A stretch of 64,000 bases of DNA from Thamnidium elegans. Lineage: Eukaryota > Mucoromycota > Mucoromycetes > Mucorales > Mucoraceae. Location of the stretch: assembly GCA_025201345.1 (NCBI GenBank), contig JAIXMG010000014.1, positions 186,001-250,000 on the forward strand, read 5' to 3'. This document shows positions 12,331 through 24,686 of the stretch, in pieces. How positions within the stretch are numbered: position 1 is the stretch's first letter; each line of letters opens with the position of its first letter. The notes under the pieces are model-generated. The model ran no database searches. It was not told the origin of the DNA and saw only the letters and a program-made list of their open reading frames with translations. A program made the position numbers and the translations under genes.

Positions 12331-13189
12331 CGTGTAAAAAAGGGGAAATAAATTTACTTTTTTTTTTTTTTTTGTAGGCTTATATCATTGGACTTGTTTT
12401 TAGTTTACATACACATGTAGATATGGTTTGGAAGAGTAATGATACGTCTCAAAAAAAGAATGCCAATTTAACTTATTACGAACGATTGATGCCTACACAT
12501 ATTATCTCTCAACTTATTCATCATGCTCCTCCACAAGAGCAAGATAGTGAATCGCAAACTCATGGTAATACTTCTACCTCTCAAATTGCCGCATTACGTG
12601 GTACACCTCAAGAAGCAGCTCATATCTCTTACACATCGATAGGCAGTGGTAGTTCACCCATTCCTGTATTGAACGCAGCAGGAACAGCGTCTTCGCCTTC
12701 TTTAGCAGGTGGTCCTAACTTGGCTACAACTTATTTACATACTAGAGAAATCGGTGAAGAAGATGAAGACGAAGAAGAAGAAGCAGCAGGTCACGATTCA
12801 CCTAATTGGAGTAAATCTAAAAGTTTTATCATTTTGTTTGGTTGTACGTTACTCTATTCTCTTATTGCTGAAATCTTGGTCGATACAGTAGATGAAGTAA
12901 TGAAGGATTTCCCAATGGATGAAAAGTTTTTAGGTTTGACACTGTTTGCATTGGTACCGAATATCACTGAATTTATGAACGCTATCTCGTTTGCGTTGTA
13001 TGGTAATATTGTACTTAGTATGGAGATCGGGTCTGCTTATGCTTTACAGGTTTGTTTGTTACAAATTCCCGCTATGGTTGCGTTTTCTGTTTGGTATAAT
13101 TATGGAAAAGAAGAAATTGCAAAGTTTACGTTTAGGTAAAAAAAAAAAAACTTGTATCATTATTTGGTTTAAATTTCTGACATGTGTAA

Positions 13190-13229
<40 letters not shown>

Positions 13230-13423
13230 GTCTTGTATTCCCTCGCTGGGATGTTATCTCTGTTATATTCTCTGTATTTTTATTAACTTATACATATCAA
13301 GAAGGAAAAGCCAATTATTTCAAAGGCAGTATTTTAATCTTGAGTTACATTGTCTTGATTGCTGGTTTTTATTTGATTCCTCCGTTTTCTGAACATAGTG
13401 TTCTAGTTGGAATACCCATTTAA
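10550..13423 (+). CDS. VNX1: Vacuolar cation/proton exchanger, Vnx1-like (CaCA/CAX family)
   Basis: A multispanning membrane antiporter of the Ca2+/cation antiporter superfamily; yeast Vnx1 exchanges Na+/K+ for H+ across the vacuolar membrane. Exons are 10550-10741, 10809-11283, 11357-12072, 12141-12296, 12378-13135 and 13231-13423, giving 829 aa. After a soluble Ser/charged N-terminus come hydrophobic segments and the first exchanger domain. Its alpha repeat contains GVGAVINATFGSIIEIILY, with the GNA(T/S)FGS..E signature, followed by LVEGALIGSFLAGVLL. A luminal loop has paired cysteines (CIEC...CSRC). The second exchanger domain (LTLFALVPNITEFMNAISFAL) ends with further helices. An acidic loop (EEDEDEEEEAA) separates the halves. 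The CIEC exon 12141-12296 is preceded by a poly-A acceptor and could be missed by gene finders. Substrate preference is inferred from the family. Confidence 0.88.
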
Positions 13424-15521
13424 TTTTTTCTTTTTTCTTTTTTTTTAGCAAGTTTATTGTAAATATAATTTTAATAAAAACTATGGCGCGTTTTACATAT
13501 TTAAACGTGAGTTAGCATGTGACTTTTTTTTTCGTTTCATTAAAATGTATACATCAACATGATCTCTTGTGATGGTTACAGAAAATTATCTATGCATAAT
13601 AGTAATAAACGTGTTTTCTGGAACAAGGAGAAAGTCTGACCTTTTTTTTTTTTTCCTCCGTAGAATATACGGGTGGAAGAAATCCAACCTTAAATTAAAC
13701 AACAAGAGCGATCATGCTAAAAAAGAAAAAAAAGATCAGCTTGAAAATCACTACTCACTGAAATATCGCAGTTTAAAAATCGCTCACATAAGAAATCACT
13801 GCTAATTTTACCAGCTATAAGAAATAATGGTCTTTAATTTATTAAAAAACAGAAAACGCGTTTCGGACCCAAGTTGTATAATACAAAATAGTTGTTTCGA
13901 ATACGTCTTTGATAAAAAAAAATAAAAGTGTACTTTTTTGTTTTTTTTTTCGATTTTCATTTTTGGGGGTCAACCCCTTTTGTTTTTTGGCCAAAAATCA
14001 CGGTTTTTTCACAGTTGCTCCGGATCCAATTTGCCTTTTTTTGTGAAAAAAACAAGGATAGTAAAGTACTTTTTTAGACGCATCTAATCCATTTTAAACC
14101 AAGTTTTTACTTCAAAAATTGAAAGAGTAATCACTGTTTAAAAATAACTTTTTTTTTGGAAAAAATGACACGCGTTTTTTGTGTAACAATTTTCTTGATT
14201 TTTCTTTTACGTGATTACGTAAAATGTATTTTTTCATTACTATTTTTGTTTATAGCAACAATTATAGATCTTTAAAAACCCTTTATTGTTTGTTTATAAA
14301 TAAAAGTGCTACGACCAAAACTGAGCGAGAAAACGCGCTTTAAAGAAAACACTATTTTAAGTTCCGCCTAACTCGAATTTTAGTAAAAATAAAATGTCTT
14401 TAAACGCTGATTACCCGCTCAGTGTTTTTAGTAAAAATATACTTTTAGATGAATTAGATGCGCCTAAAAGAGTAATTTATTAAAGTTGCTTTTTTCACAA
14501 AGAAAAGCAAGGTAGATCGGAAGTAATTGCAGAAAATCTGAGAAAAAAAATCGAAAAACAAAAGGGGTTGACCCCCAAAATGATCAAAAATGGCCAAAAA
14601 TGAACAACCGAAAAAAAAAGTAGAAAAAATCGAGAAAAGTATAAAACAACAAGCGGTTTTCAATATTTTATGTTAAAGACAATGCCTTGAAGACTAACTT
14701 TCACTAAGTAACTTGGGCAAAAGAACCATTTCCTGACTTTTAATTATACACAGGAAACACCTTATCTTAAACACTAATAAAATTACTTTTTTTTAGAAGT
14801 GATGCCTGAATGTTCGTATAAAAACGAACGCTTTAAAAAGGATAACGGACAACCAATAATGGATTATAATACTTTAGCTAGTTCTTGGACTGTTTCAAGC
14901 TACTGTGCAAAAAAAAATATGATGTGTGCCTTTTTCTGCAAAAGCTTAAACCTTAAAATAGCACAGAGCTACTTTTAAACATGACGCATGATTAATTACT
15001 TTGTCAGATTTATTTCACTATCCTCTCCTTATCAGCTTGATTACTATCCTTTTGTTTTATGAGTAACATTGATAGATAATACGCTCTTTGAGACTAGAAG
15101 CTTTCATACAGTTTCTTTACAAAATTAGTTGAAAACTTCCTTTTTATTATCACTTATAAATTTATTTTATATACTTGGTAGTTTTGTTAGATTGGATTCC
15201 ATCCTTAAATCGAATAGTGGCAATAGTGGTGTTAAAGCGGCGGGCTGAAGACGTCCTGGAGATACCCACCCTTAAATAGAAACGCTACTGTACCAGGATA
15301 CACTACAGTTTTAAATGTATATATATTTGATAAAAAAAAAAAGCAGAAAAATGTTTTTTTTTTTGCAGTTATAAGTTAGATAACACTTTATCGGACAAAG
15401 AAACGCCGTAATGTGTAACCAGCAGCACTTTCATAGACCTAAATGCATATATATGTGTTTATAGATATATAAAAAATAATTTTTTAAAGCACTTTTTTTT
15501 AAAAAAATTTATTTGCATGTA
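13424..15521. other. Gene-poor 2.1-kb region with a fold-back element
   Basis: No gene of ordinary size. The middle is occupied by a long imperfect inverted repeat (separate entry). A 58-codon open frame at 14802-14978 follows a T8-AG and has mixed composition; it may be a relic exon. Around 15230-15300 is an unusually GC-balanced stretch of unknown nature. Confidence 0.6.
13965..14576. mobile_element. Fold-back / MITE-like element with long imperfect inverted repeats
   Basis: Two arms are reverse complements. A perfect 23-bp match lies at 13965-13987 versus 14554-14576, its core being GGGGGTCAACCCC and its tail CCTTTTG. A 24-bp block with about three differences lies near 14068-14090 versus 14451-14474. 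Weaker pairing continues inward to about 14146 and 14395, as in GTAATCACTGTTTAAA versus TTTAAACGCTGATTAC. Arms are therefore roughly 180 nt around a ~250-nt loop. No transposase frame lies inside, as expected for a non-autonomous element. Outer boundaries and target-site duplications are not certain: flanks also share TTTTCATTTTT/TGGCC-like sequence. Confidence 0.7.
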
Positions 15522-16325
15522 TTAAAGGTTCCGTTTGGAATAGGTCGGTATAAATTCTTTAGCTCCAGTATTATAGTTCTTTGCTAACTTCTTTTGTTCA
15601 TCAACAATAAATTCAAATGGTATAGGACTTGAGGAGCTCGTAGACGACCTAGAGTTACACTGACTTCCTTCTTCCTCCATTTTACTGATGGCTGATTGAA
15701 TTATAGGGCTCTTTAAGCCTAACACCAGATCATTTAGATTACAAGAGATTTGCTCTGTATGATAACTCTTCTTCTTTCTGGTAGAGACGGGAGCTTCTTC
15801 CCTCATTTCAACCATCCATGTATTATTACGTCCATGATAATTACCTGCATTATCTGCTATGGAACCGTTGTCTATTTTTCTTCCTTCCCCATGCTGCTGA
15901 GAGTGATCTGCTATCCTGGTCGCATCGTTACCATAATTACTGGCCGAATAAATTATTTCGAGTTTATTGCTATCCAATTTACCGCCTAAATAAATTATTT
16001 CGAGTTTGTTGCTTTCCAGTTTATTGGTACGAGTTCTTTGCCAATCTGTTTTACCAATTGTCGCTAATTGTGCAGTTCTAGGAGATCCCATGTTGGGATT
16101 ACTATTTGGTGTACCATCTGAAAGTTTCTTTGTTGAACTACCGTTTCCAAAAAATGGGTCGATACTGTTAAACCCGTTCATTAATGTTTCTATAACAAGT
16201 AAAAAAAAAAAAAAAAAAAAAATACGGAAAAAAAAAAAGAGAAAGACCCTTTTTTTTCTTTGTTTTTCGAAGATCCTATTAAGAAAGGGGTAGGTGCCTC
16301 GATTCAAGTTACCAAATGCATACAT
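15522..16325 (-). CDS. Low-complexity protein with C-terminal PAM2 (PABP-binding) motif
   Basis: A protein of unknown specific function. Near the C terminus, YNTGAKEFIP matches the PAM2 pattern (N-x-x-A-x-E-F-x-P), which binds the MLLE domain of poly(A)-binding protein; this suggests a role in mRNA 3'-end metabolism or RNP trafficking. The body is hydrophilic and disordered-looking. It carries a short internal duplication, SNKLEIIYLGGKLD followed by SNKLEIIYSAS. The model has exon 1 at 16325-16313 and exon 2 at 16189-15522 (226 aa). The intron 16312-16190 removes a poly-Phe/poly-Lys stretch and uses donor GTAACT. A start at the internal ATG 16181 is an alternative. The gene is divergent from the MPP-beta gene. 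Confidence 0.6.
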   Translation of the reverse strand: MYAFGNLNRGTYPFLNRIFEKQRKKRVFLFFFFRIFFFFFFLLVIETLMNGFNSIDPFFGNGSSTKKLSDGTPNSNPNMGSPRTAQLATIGKTDWQRTRTNKLESNKLEIIYLGGKLDSNKLEIIYSASNYGNDATRIADHSQQHGEGRKIDNGSIADNAGNYHGRNNTWMVEMREEAPVSTRKKKSYHTEQISCNLNDLVLGLKSPIIQSAISKMEEEGSQCNSRSSTSSSSPIPFEFIVDEQKKLAKNYNTGAKEFIPTYSKRNL

Positions 16326-16654
16326 CTACATACACTACATAAATAAACAAATTGCAATCCCAATTCTTTAATTCAATATGTTTCTTGTTTCGAGTATATA
16401 TATATTTTTTCCTTTCCCCCTTTTTTTATTTTTCAATTTAAAAAAAAAAAAAAAAAAGATTGGGATCCTAAGTATAATGATATAATCGATATCAAAACAG
16501 AGTCTTCATTGGTTCGTACCATATCTTAGTAATTTATCCGACTTTCGGACTGCGTTTATAATTGTATAGAAAAAAGTCTCAAGTATTGCGTTTCTTTTTT
16601 TTTTTTTTAGCTTAAAACGTAGCCCTGTAAAGAATTTCTTTTTTTCTGTTCTCA
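16326..16654. promoter_or_regulatory. Divergent spacer between PAM2 protein and MPP-beta genes
   Basis: A 329-bp spacer serving both start codons, so it must hold both promoters. It has long A/T tracts and a TATATATAT stretch near 16396. No specific factor site recognised. Confidence 0.45.
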
Positions 16655-16982
16655 ATGGCTTCTAAATTCTTATTCTCAAAGTTAACCAAACCCTTATTGG
16701 GTAATGCTGCTACCAGCAACATGTTGGTAAGTTAAAAAAAAAAAATGAAAAAGTATGAGTATTAAAAACTATCTTATAGTATCGCCGTAGCTTAGCGACA
16801 GCTACTAACTTACTTCCTACATTGAGAAAGACCGTTTTACCTAACGGTTTTACTGTAGCAACCGAAGAAAACCCTGCTTCTCAAACTGCCACTGTAGGTG
16901 TTTGGATTGATGCAGGTTCTCGCGCAGAAAATGAAAAGAATAACGGTGCTGCTCATTTCTTGGAACACATGGCCTTCAAGGT

Positions 16983-17013
<31 letters not shown>

Positions 17014-18170
17014 TAAAATTGACAACCTCCCCCCCTTTTTTTTTTTAGGGAACCAAATCTAGAAGTCAAAGAGATTTAGAACTTCAAATTGAAAATATGG
17101 GAGGACATTTAAACGCTTATACTTCTCGAGAACAAACAGTATATTATGCAAAAGCATTTAAATACGATGTACCTCAAGCAGTAGAAATTCTTTCAGATAT
17201 CCTTCAACATTCTACACTTGATCCAGGAGCTATCGAAAGAGAACGTGATGTTATCCTTAGAGAACAAGAAGAAGTTGAGAAACAAATGGAAGAAGTAGTA
17301 TTTGATCACTTGCATGCTACTGCTTTTAAAGATGAATCTTTAGGCTTAACCATTTTAGGACCTAAAGAGAATATTCAATCTTTAACTCGTGATGATCTCT
17401 CAAATTATATCAAGACAAATTATACTGGTGAAAGAATGATCTTGGTTGGTTCTGGTGGTATTGACCATGATGCTCTTGTTAACCTTGCAGAGAATCATTT
17501 TGGCCGCTTACCTAATAAGTTAGATGCATCTACTAGTAAATCTGCAATGAAGAAGGCTGTATTTACTGGTGCTGATTTTAGAGTACTTGATAATAATGCT
17601 CAACAAGCTCATATTGCCGTAGCAGTTGAAGGAGCTAGTTGGACTTCACCTGATTATTTCCCATTATTAGTCATGCAATCCATTATTGGTTCATGGGATC
17701 GTTCTTTAGGTGCAACTGGACATATGGATTCCAGATTATCTTCTGTATTACACAACAATCAACTCGCAAACTCTTTCATGTCGTTTAATACTTCATACAA
17801 GGACACAGGTCTTTGGGGTATTTATTTAATTACTGAAAATAAGGAACGTATTGGCGATTTATTATCTTCAACAAAGAGAGAATGGAACCGATTAAGTAAT
17901 TCGGTTACAGATGAAGAGGTTCAACGTGCCAAACAACAATTAAAGGCTGGTTTATTATTGAGTTTAGATGGTAGTACTCCTATTGCAGAAGATATTGGTC
18001 GTCAATTGTTGACATCAGGCGACCGTATGTCACCTAAAGAAGTCGAGGAATTAGTTTCCAAGGTGACAGTAGATGATGTACGACGTGTTGCCCGAGAATA
18101 TTTACAAGGTGATGCCGCTGTTGTAGGTATTGGCGCCGTAGACAAAATGCCCGATTTTAACCGTCTTTAA
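16655..18170 (+). CDS. MAS1: Mitochondrial processing peptidase beta subunit
   Basis: The catalytic subunit of the matrix peptidase that removes presequences from imported mitochondrial proteins; it works with the alpha subunit. Exons are 16655-16726, 16780-16980 and 17049-18170, giving 464 aa, the usual length. The pitrilysin zinc motif H-x-x-E-H is present as [12 protein letters not shown] (H83, E86, H87). The distal metal-ligand glutamate is E163, 76 residues later in [12 protein letters not shown], so the enzyme looks active. The N-terminal presequence is basic and Ser/Thr-rich with a likely cleavage site around [10 protein letters not shown]. The alpha subunit and core proteins lack the intact metal site, which supports the beta call. 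All junctions are phase 0. Confidence 0.95.
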
Positions 18171-18676
18171 AAAAAAAAAAAAGATATATATATAAAATAA
18201 TAAAATAAAATGTATTTAGAATCTAATTAGCCAATCAAGTTTAAATAATAAGATATAAATAATGCCATGTGTGTGCGAGTGTGTATTTATTATATAATAA
18301 TAAAAAAGATAGACGTTAAAGAAAAAACATTAAAAAACATTAAAAAAACGTACATTATATTAATCCTTGTTTTCCCACGTGTCGTTTAATGTACATAGTT
18401 GACACTAGCATGCGATACTTTGTTGTCGTATTATTGGCCAGGACTCGTTTTACTTTATTCCGTTCTGTACAATTAAAAATAAGCGATTCAACTGCAACGA
18501 AAAAGCAAAGTGTAGTTTAATTCATCATCCTATTGGACTAATTCAAATACTTGTTAACCTGTATGACATAGTATAACTGAGCTTATATTAAAAATTTAAT
18601 ACATATCTTCTTCCTTTTTATCTTTTTTTTTTTTTTTCCTTTCTTCTTTTGTTTTTTTGTTTTTGTTTGGATCTGA
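18171..18676. other. Intergenic spacer
   Basis: Between the MPP-beta and PH/LRR genes on the same strand. AT-rich, with one CACGTG E-box at 18376-18381 and T runs just before the next ATG. No gene or RNA recognised. Confidence 0.6.
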
Positions 18677-21600
18677 ATGTCAAATAATAGTTATTTTACT
18701 ACTTCACCTTTTTTAAGATCTCAATCAACTAATTCTCGCTCTTTTGGTAAAAATAAATACAGGCCTGAATCCATATCATCTAATTCATTCAGTTCATCTT
18801 CTACTAGACGCTCTGTTCTCTATTCAACAATGCCCAGTAGTACTACTCAACAACAATACTATTCTATGATGTCTTCTTCTTCTACAACAAACAGCAGTGA
18901 CTATAATCGTCCTCCTTCTTCTTTTCACTCTTCTTCTACAAGTGATTATGATGGTAGATACCAACACCCCATACTTGAAGCATCTGCTTCATCATCTGAT
19001 TCTTACCATGCAACCAATAACCCAGCCATCATATCTCCACGCCTTAGCCCTTACAGTAGATCTCGAATGACTTCTCCTACTATTAATACAAATCGCGATT
19101 CTATGTATGACACAAGAAATACTTATGCACATGACCAACTTCAAGTAGGAGATCCCAGTGCATCTGCATCAAACACCCGAGCTTCTATTGACAGTAACGT
19201 TTCTGTATTCCCACTTACAGACGAAGCTAAACAGCTCATCAACGCCACCCTTTTAGAAACCGAATCCACATTTAAAGTCATTTTTGCAGGCGAGGCAATC
19301 TATAAGCCAGAAAAGGGACTTTTAAATAAATCTAAAAAAGCTTATTTTGTTCTTACCAACAACCAAATACTCTTCTACAAGAACTCTCAAAAGGCAAGAT
19401 CTGAAATCGATATGTTTGATCAAGTTCAAAAACCAAAGAAGTCAATTGATAAAGATCGTGTATTTTTAAATTTGTCAAGCATTTATGCTGTACACGCTAT
19501 TATCACTGCCGCATATACCTTTCGAATCGAGTACTTTCACCCTCAGTCTTCGCAACCACAGCATCATATTATTACTGCCGTGTCTACCGAAGAATGCAAA
19601 CAGTGGATTCAAGCGATTCGAAAGGCAGTTTCAGTTCATCACTCACGTATCAACTCCGTTTCACTTTCTGAACGGTATACTGTCATTGATCGATTAACCA
19701 AACAAAGCGATAATCTTTTAAATTCGGATGATATCAAAATCTATAAGATCATGTTTAAAGAAAAACGGTTCAAGGTTGGAAGCGATACACCCAAAGAAGT
19801 ATTTTTACCAATGATCTTGGCTATTGGAAAATTAAGTTTTTATTTTTTGCCAGTCAACGCATTGGATGATGAATATCTAAAGATGGTTGAACGAGATCGA
19901 TTTGGATTGTTATCGATTTTATCCATCAAGTTTGAAAATCTAGATGATACTATTGTATTAGAAGTCAAACAAGTCAATAAGAATAATCGTCAATTGGTAT
20001 TTGCTTCCGTCTTTTGTCAAGAGATTATTTTAAGTTTACAGCGTGCTGTCGATTCGATTTTTAAGAACAGTTGCTTGTTTACGGCCAATGTACCTTCTGA
20101 TATCAAGAATACGCACATCATACCTTTTCAAATCCCTGTTGATCCAGAAGACGAAATTTCAGGTCGAGATGACGAAGAAACGCATAGGTTTAGTACTACC
20201 TTGAGGGCTTTTACTGCTGCTATGAATTTAAACAAGTCTCGTTACAATTATACCATTGTGGGTCCCCCCAAATTTAAAATTTTCAAATTATTACCTCCTC
20301 ATGAAATCTGCGGTACTCCATCTACTTATCAAAAATATGAAATATTAGCACTCTTCAAAACTCTTCAAGTGAATGTAAAGTATTAAAAAAAAAAAAAAAA
20401 CTAAAATTCTATTATTTACTATATTTTTTTTTTTTTTTTTACTAGAATATTTTCGTAGAAGTATGTTTTGCTAATTGTTCGCTAGAAGAGTTAGAAACTT
20501 GGAAAATACAAGCTAAACAAGGTTGGACAGAGAACACTACTTTAAGAGACGAAAACATCTTGGCCAATGAAATTCATGATCTTTTAACTGGTCTTAAATT
20601 CCTTCGCAAGCTTGATCTTACCAATTGTTCCATCGGTAAACCGACCAGCGACCATCCTATTCGTCGGTACTCTGCTCTTTCTACAGTAGGCACTGTGATG
20701 CGTGCGGGGAAAACTAATTTGAGTCGCATAAGCTTTGGTCACAATCACATGTCCGAAACAGATTTAAATAAATTAATACGCGGTATTAAAGAACACAAGA
20801 AGTCTATCAAGGAGCTGTACCTCAACGATTGTGGCCTGGAAAAAGATATGGTTGAATTGGTGTTGAAGACATTATTCGAAAAGAGTCCTGAACAAGTACT
20901 TCAATTAGATCTATCCACTAATGTCAAAGGTGGTATTGATCTTGACCCAACTTTAATTCAAAAGATGATTCCTGCGTTTAAACGGTTGGAGATATTACGC
21001 ATGAGAGGTTATAATTTACTAAGTATGAATTATGATTTTCATTTGGAGAATAGTCATCTTATAGAACTTGATATTGGTGGATCTAAACTTACCAGTGAGG
21101 TGATCTCTCGTGTTTGTTCGTGGATACAAACCCCTTCGTTTTTATCTATTGAAACACTTGGTTTATCTGATTGTAATTTAAATGGCAAAAATGTTTATGA
21201 TATCTTGCAAAGTATAACTCAATCAGGTAATCGTGATATGCATTTAAACTTGGAAGGTAATCCTATTATGAAGGACGTTATGCACTTGCCAAAGCTTCAT
21301 TCGTCTATCTTACAAGGAGAAGGACCAAGATCTGTTTCGTTTGCTCGTATTGAATGGGACGATTCTACGTTGCGTGAATTTATTGATTGCTTAAGAGACA
21401 ATCAAAATTTTACTCATCTTAATTTATCTGATATTGTCATGCGAGATACTACCGAAATTTCCGAAGATACTGTTCGTATGCTTACTTCTTTATTTGAACG
21501 TAATAATTGTTTAGTTGAACTGGAACTTAATTTGAAATATAGTCAAGCTCCTCAATCTCCTTTTGAAAGAAGTCAACCTAAGCCATTAATTTCTGATGCT

Positions 21601-22855
21601 ATTGTGAATTCTTTAGTTGGGTTAAGACACAATTGTACTTTACGACAACTTGATATTTCTGGTCTTAACTTTGAAGATGCGGGTGCTTTGGCATTATCTC
21701 GGGTCTTAAAAACCAATAGAACATTACAATCTATTTCTATTGACAATAACAATGTAACCTATATATATATATATATATATTATTTTATAATACTTTTTAT
21801 TTATATATGTACTAACATAATCTTTATATAAGATTTCTATTGAAGGGTACAGAAAACTTATTAAGGTAATTGAAGAAAACGCCACACAAGTGACCAAGAT
21901 TCCTATTCCGCGCAACGACTTAAGGTTTCAAATTCGGTACCTGGCGTTCCGTATTGAAGAACTGATCATCGCAGAGAATGAAGCTCAATTCTTCCTTATC
22001 CATACTACAGCCAGTGACACTAAAAAAAGCAAGAAACACGAATTAGAAATGGTTATTCAAGAACGTAGAACTAGCGAATTGGCACTTCGTAACTTGGAAA
22101 GCGTGATTCATTCATTGATGGTAGCGATTGGAAAGAATTCTAGAGAACACGAAGAACAAAATTATCGCAATATGGAATTTCAACTACAGGCACAAAATGC
22201 GGCACAGGAATTGGCTATTGCTCAAGTGAGACTGCAACAAGGAAGGGCAGTTAGTTCCATGAGTGGTACGAATCTAAGTGCAGTAGGAGTACATTCTCGT
22301 ACAAGGAACCCTAGCAGCAGTAATGCAAGTACCACAAGTAGTACAAATAGTAGTTTTCAGAACCTGGGCTCGATATCAAGAAGGGATAGTTATCAAGCTG
22401 GTTCAAATTACGCTGCTAGTAATTTGTCATCTCCTACACCTTATCACTATCAACAACAACAACAAATGGAAGCTAGAATGTACATGTCTCGTAATAACAT
22501 TATATCCGAAGAAATGATATTGCATCATAAACCTCATTCACATGATAATAATGGTAGTGGTGGTGGACATATTTTGCAGTCTCCGTTAACACCAAGCATG
22601 GAATATCCTGATCCTTATTATCGACAATCAGAATCTTCTGATATAAACTTTGTGGATGATCCCGGTTTTATCAGTGATTTCGGATATGCTGATGATTATG
22701 AGCAAGGATTAGTAGAATCGACTGATTTCATTGTCAATCATCATCTTGAACACAGAAAAACTACTTCTGTAGATCATGATTCTATTTGGAATGAAGATCA
22801 ACTTGTTGAAAAGTTGAACCGTGGACTTTATCTACCACCTGATTCGAGAGATTAA
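18677..22855 (+). CDS. PH-domain and leucine-rich-repeat protein (CARMIL-like layout)
   Basis: A large protein of 1342 aa from exons 18677-20374, 20446-21753 and 21833-22855. Residues 1-185 are a Ser/Thr/Asn/Tyr-rich disordered segment. A pleckstrin-homology domain covers about 190-317 (KKAYFVLTNNQILFYKNSQ, ending in ECKQWIQAIRKAV). After a second folded region come repeats of the RNI/tropomodulin LRR type from about 610 to 1010 (KFLRKLDLTNC, SIKELYLNDCGL, TLRQLDISGLNFEDAGALAL). A helical region follows with coiled-coil potential (ELEMVIQERRTSELALRNLE), then a low-complexity tail. PH followed by RNI-type LRR recalls CARMIL actin regulators, but no capping-protein-binding motif was seen, so the cytoskeletal role is a guess. 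A TACTAAC branch site supports the last intron. Confidence 0.75.
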
Positions 22856-22964
22856 ATCTTGTATTATTATCCTTCCTTCCCCCCCTCACATCTAAGTTTT
22901 ACATAATTTCTCTACATTCCTTTTTTTTTTTTCTTTCTATATATCCCCCCCTTTATTTATTCTT

Positions 22965-22997
<33 letters not shown>

Positions 22998-23502
22998 TTA
23001 TGATACTTTGATTAGTAATAAAAGAAAAAAACCTTCATATGCCATTGCTTATTTATTTTTATTAGAGAGCAACATATATTAGGCATTTTAGAGATTTGTA
23101 TATTATATATGTTTCTTGTGCAACTATGTAGTGATTAAAATAAAGACTGGAGTCCCAATGTATACATTGTAACACCTAAAGAAGTTTTCTCTTCTTTTTT
23201 TTTTTACTGCATAACCAAATTAGGATGGGCTTTGTTGCACCATTTCATAAACCAATGTATATTGACAATGACTTTGAAACACATTTATTACTCTAGTACA
23301 ATTCATCTGTAGTAGTCTCTATTGAAATCATTATGGCTGTCGTAGATCCATGAGCTAATAAACTTTTAGATCAAGTTAAATGAATTCCTCGTTTTTTTAA
23401 TTAAAAAAGGCGCTTCTTTTTTTTTTTTTTATTATTATTATTTTCATGTGTATACATACACCTTTTTTTCTCCTTCTTTTTTTTTTTTAAAAAAAAAGAA
23501 AA
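22856..23502. other. Intergenic spacer with (CT)n-(TA)n tract
   Basis: A (CT)n run followed by (TA)n lies around 22963-22993, in the 3' flank of the LRR gene. The rest is AT-rich, and a poly-T/poly-A stretch abuts the ATG at 23503. No gene seen. Confidence 0.6.
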
Positions 23503-24622
23503 ATGTCTTTTAGTATTGATAATACAAGTTTCATAAGATCTATTACTGAATCCAAGTTAGATGAAGGAGTACTCACTTCAACAGTAACTATGCATACGAT
23601 TGAATCTATTGCAGAAACAACAACAACAATAGAGGAGTCTGGGACAAATGTAGCACCTACAGATGTAGAGGATACATACATCACAAAAAGTTATTTAAAT
23701 TATGCACCCATTACAACAACAAATATTAGTGCATCAACAACAGCAGCAGATAAATTAATCCCTTATACCCTAAACTCTGATATTACAATTACTCAGGAAC
23801 CAACCGTAATAGAAACTTCCATGATATCATATACTCAACCAGCCACTGACCCCTCTTCCTCCTATGATCCTGTTGATAACTTATATGTTCCATTCATTGC
23901 AGTTCTTATTGTTGTTGGAGCATCCCTGTTGATTGTATTGATTACACTATGTGTGGTTTTAAAAATCAAAAAAAGAAAAAAAACAGTAGTATCTCCTACC
24001 AATTATTATTTCGAACCTACTTTTAAAAATGAAAAATCTATCAGTAATAGTAGTAGGCATTCGCTAAATAATAAAAGTGTTCATGATGACACTTCGTTTT
24101 ATGTTAATAGTACGGATTATAATAATGGCGCTAATATGTCATTTGTCGTTGATAAACCAGAGAAAACATATTATACCAATACTTTTAACGCAGCGGTAAA
24201 TATATATATATGTATACACTTATTTAATTGATATTAACTTTTTTTTTAAAAAAAAATGTATATAGGCTACTAATACAACACCACTATTTCCTCCTATGCA
24301 TCGCTCGAACCAAGTATACAACACCTCATCATTATTATCACCACGACAATCAATTGTATATCGTCAAGAATTAATAAATTATGGTCGAGAGAGTAACCAA
24401 ACAATGGGAAGAGCAAATGGTTACAGACCGTCTTTACATGATTCAATTTTAATTGGTAGCGTTACCACACGTCAAAATAGTACATGTAGCTCGTATCATA
24501 CCAGCCTTTATTCCAATAAACAGGACCTACACAAGATGACACTATGGGACGATGCTTTAAAAGATGCGTGGAGTACAGAAGATAAACAATTAGTAAACCC
24601 CTCAATAAATGGCTCAATATAA
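23503..24622 (+). CDS. Single-pass membrane protein with Thr/Ser-rich ectodomain
   Basis: An unrecognised 349-aa protein from exons 23503-24195 and 24266-24622, joined in phase 0. About 125 N-terminal residues are Thr/Ser/Ile-rich and look O-glycosylated. One hydrophobic helix (VPFIAVLIVVGASLLIVLIT) follows, then a stop-transfer KIKKRKK and a ~190-residue hydrophilic Ser/Asn/Tyr-rich tail. There is no clear cleavable signal peptide, so it may be a type III (Nout) single-span protein. The layout resembles fungal wall-stress sensors (Wsc/Mid2-like) and Mid2-type mucins, but no WSC domain is present; this resemblance is weak inference. Confidence 0.65.
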
Positions 24623-24686
24623 AACCCTATTTATATGTACGCACTGAATAAAGAACCACGACACTGGTAAAGACTATTAAAAACGT

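Noticed and set aside
15230..15300. GC-balanced stretch considered as a structured RNA
   Set aside because: No recognisable snRNA, snoRNA or 5S motif and no clear fold could be drawn.
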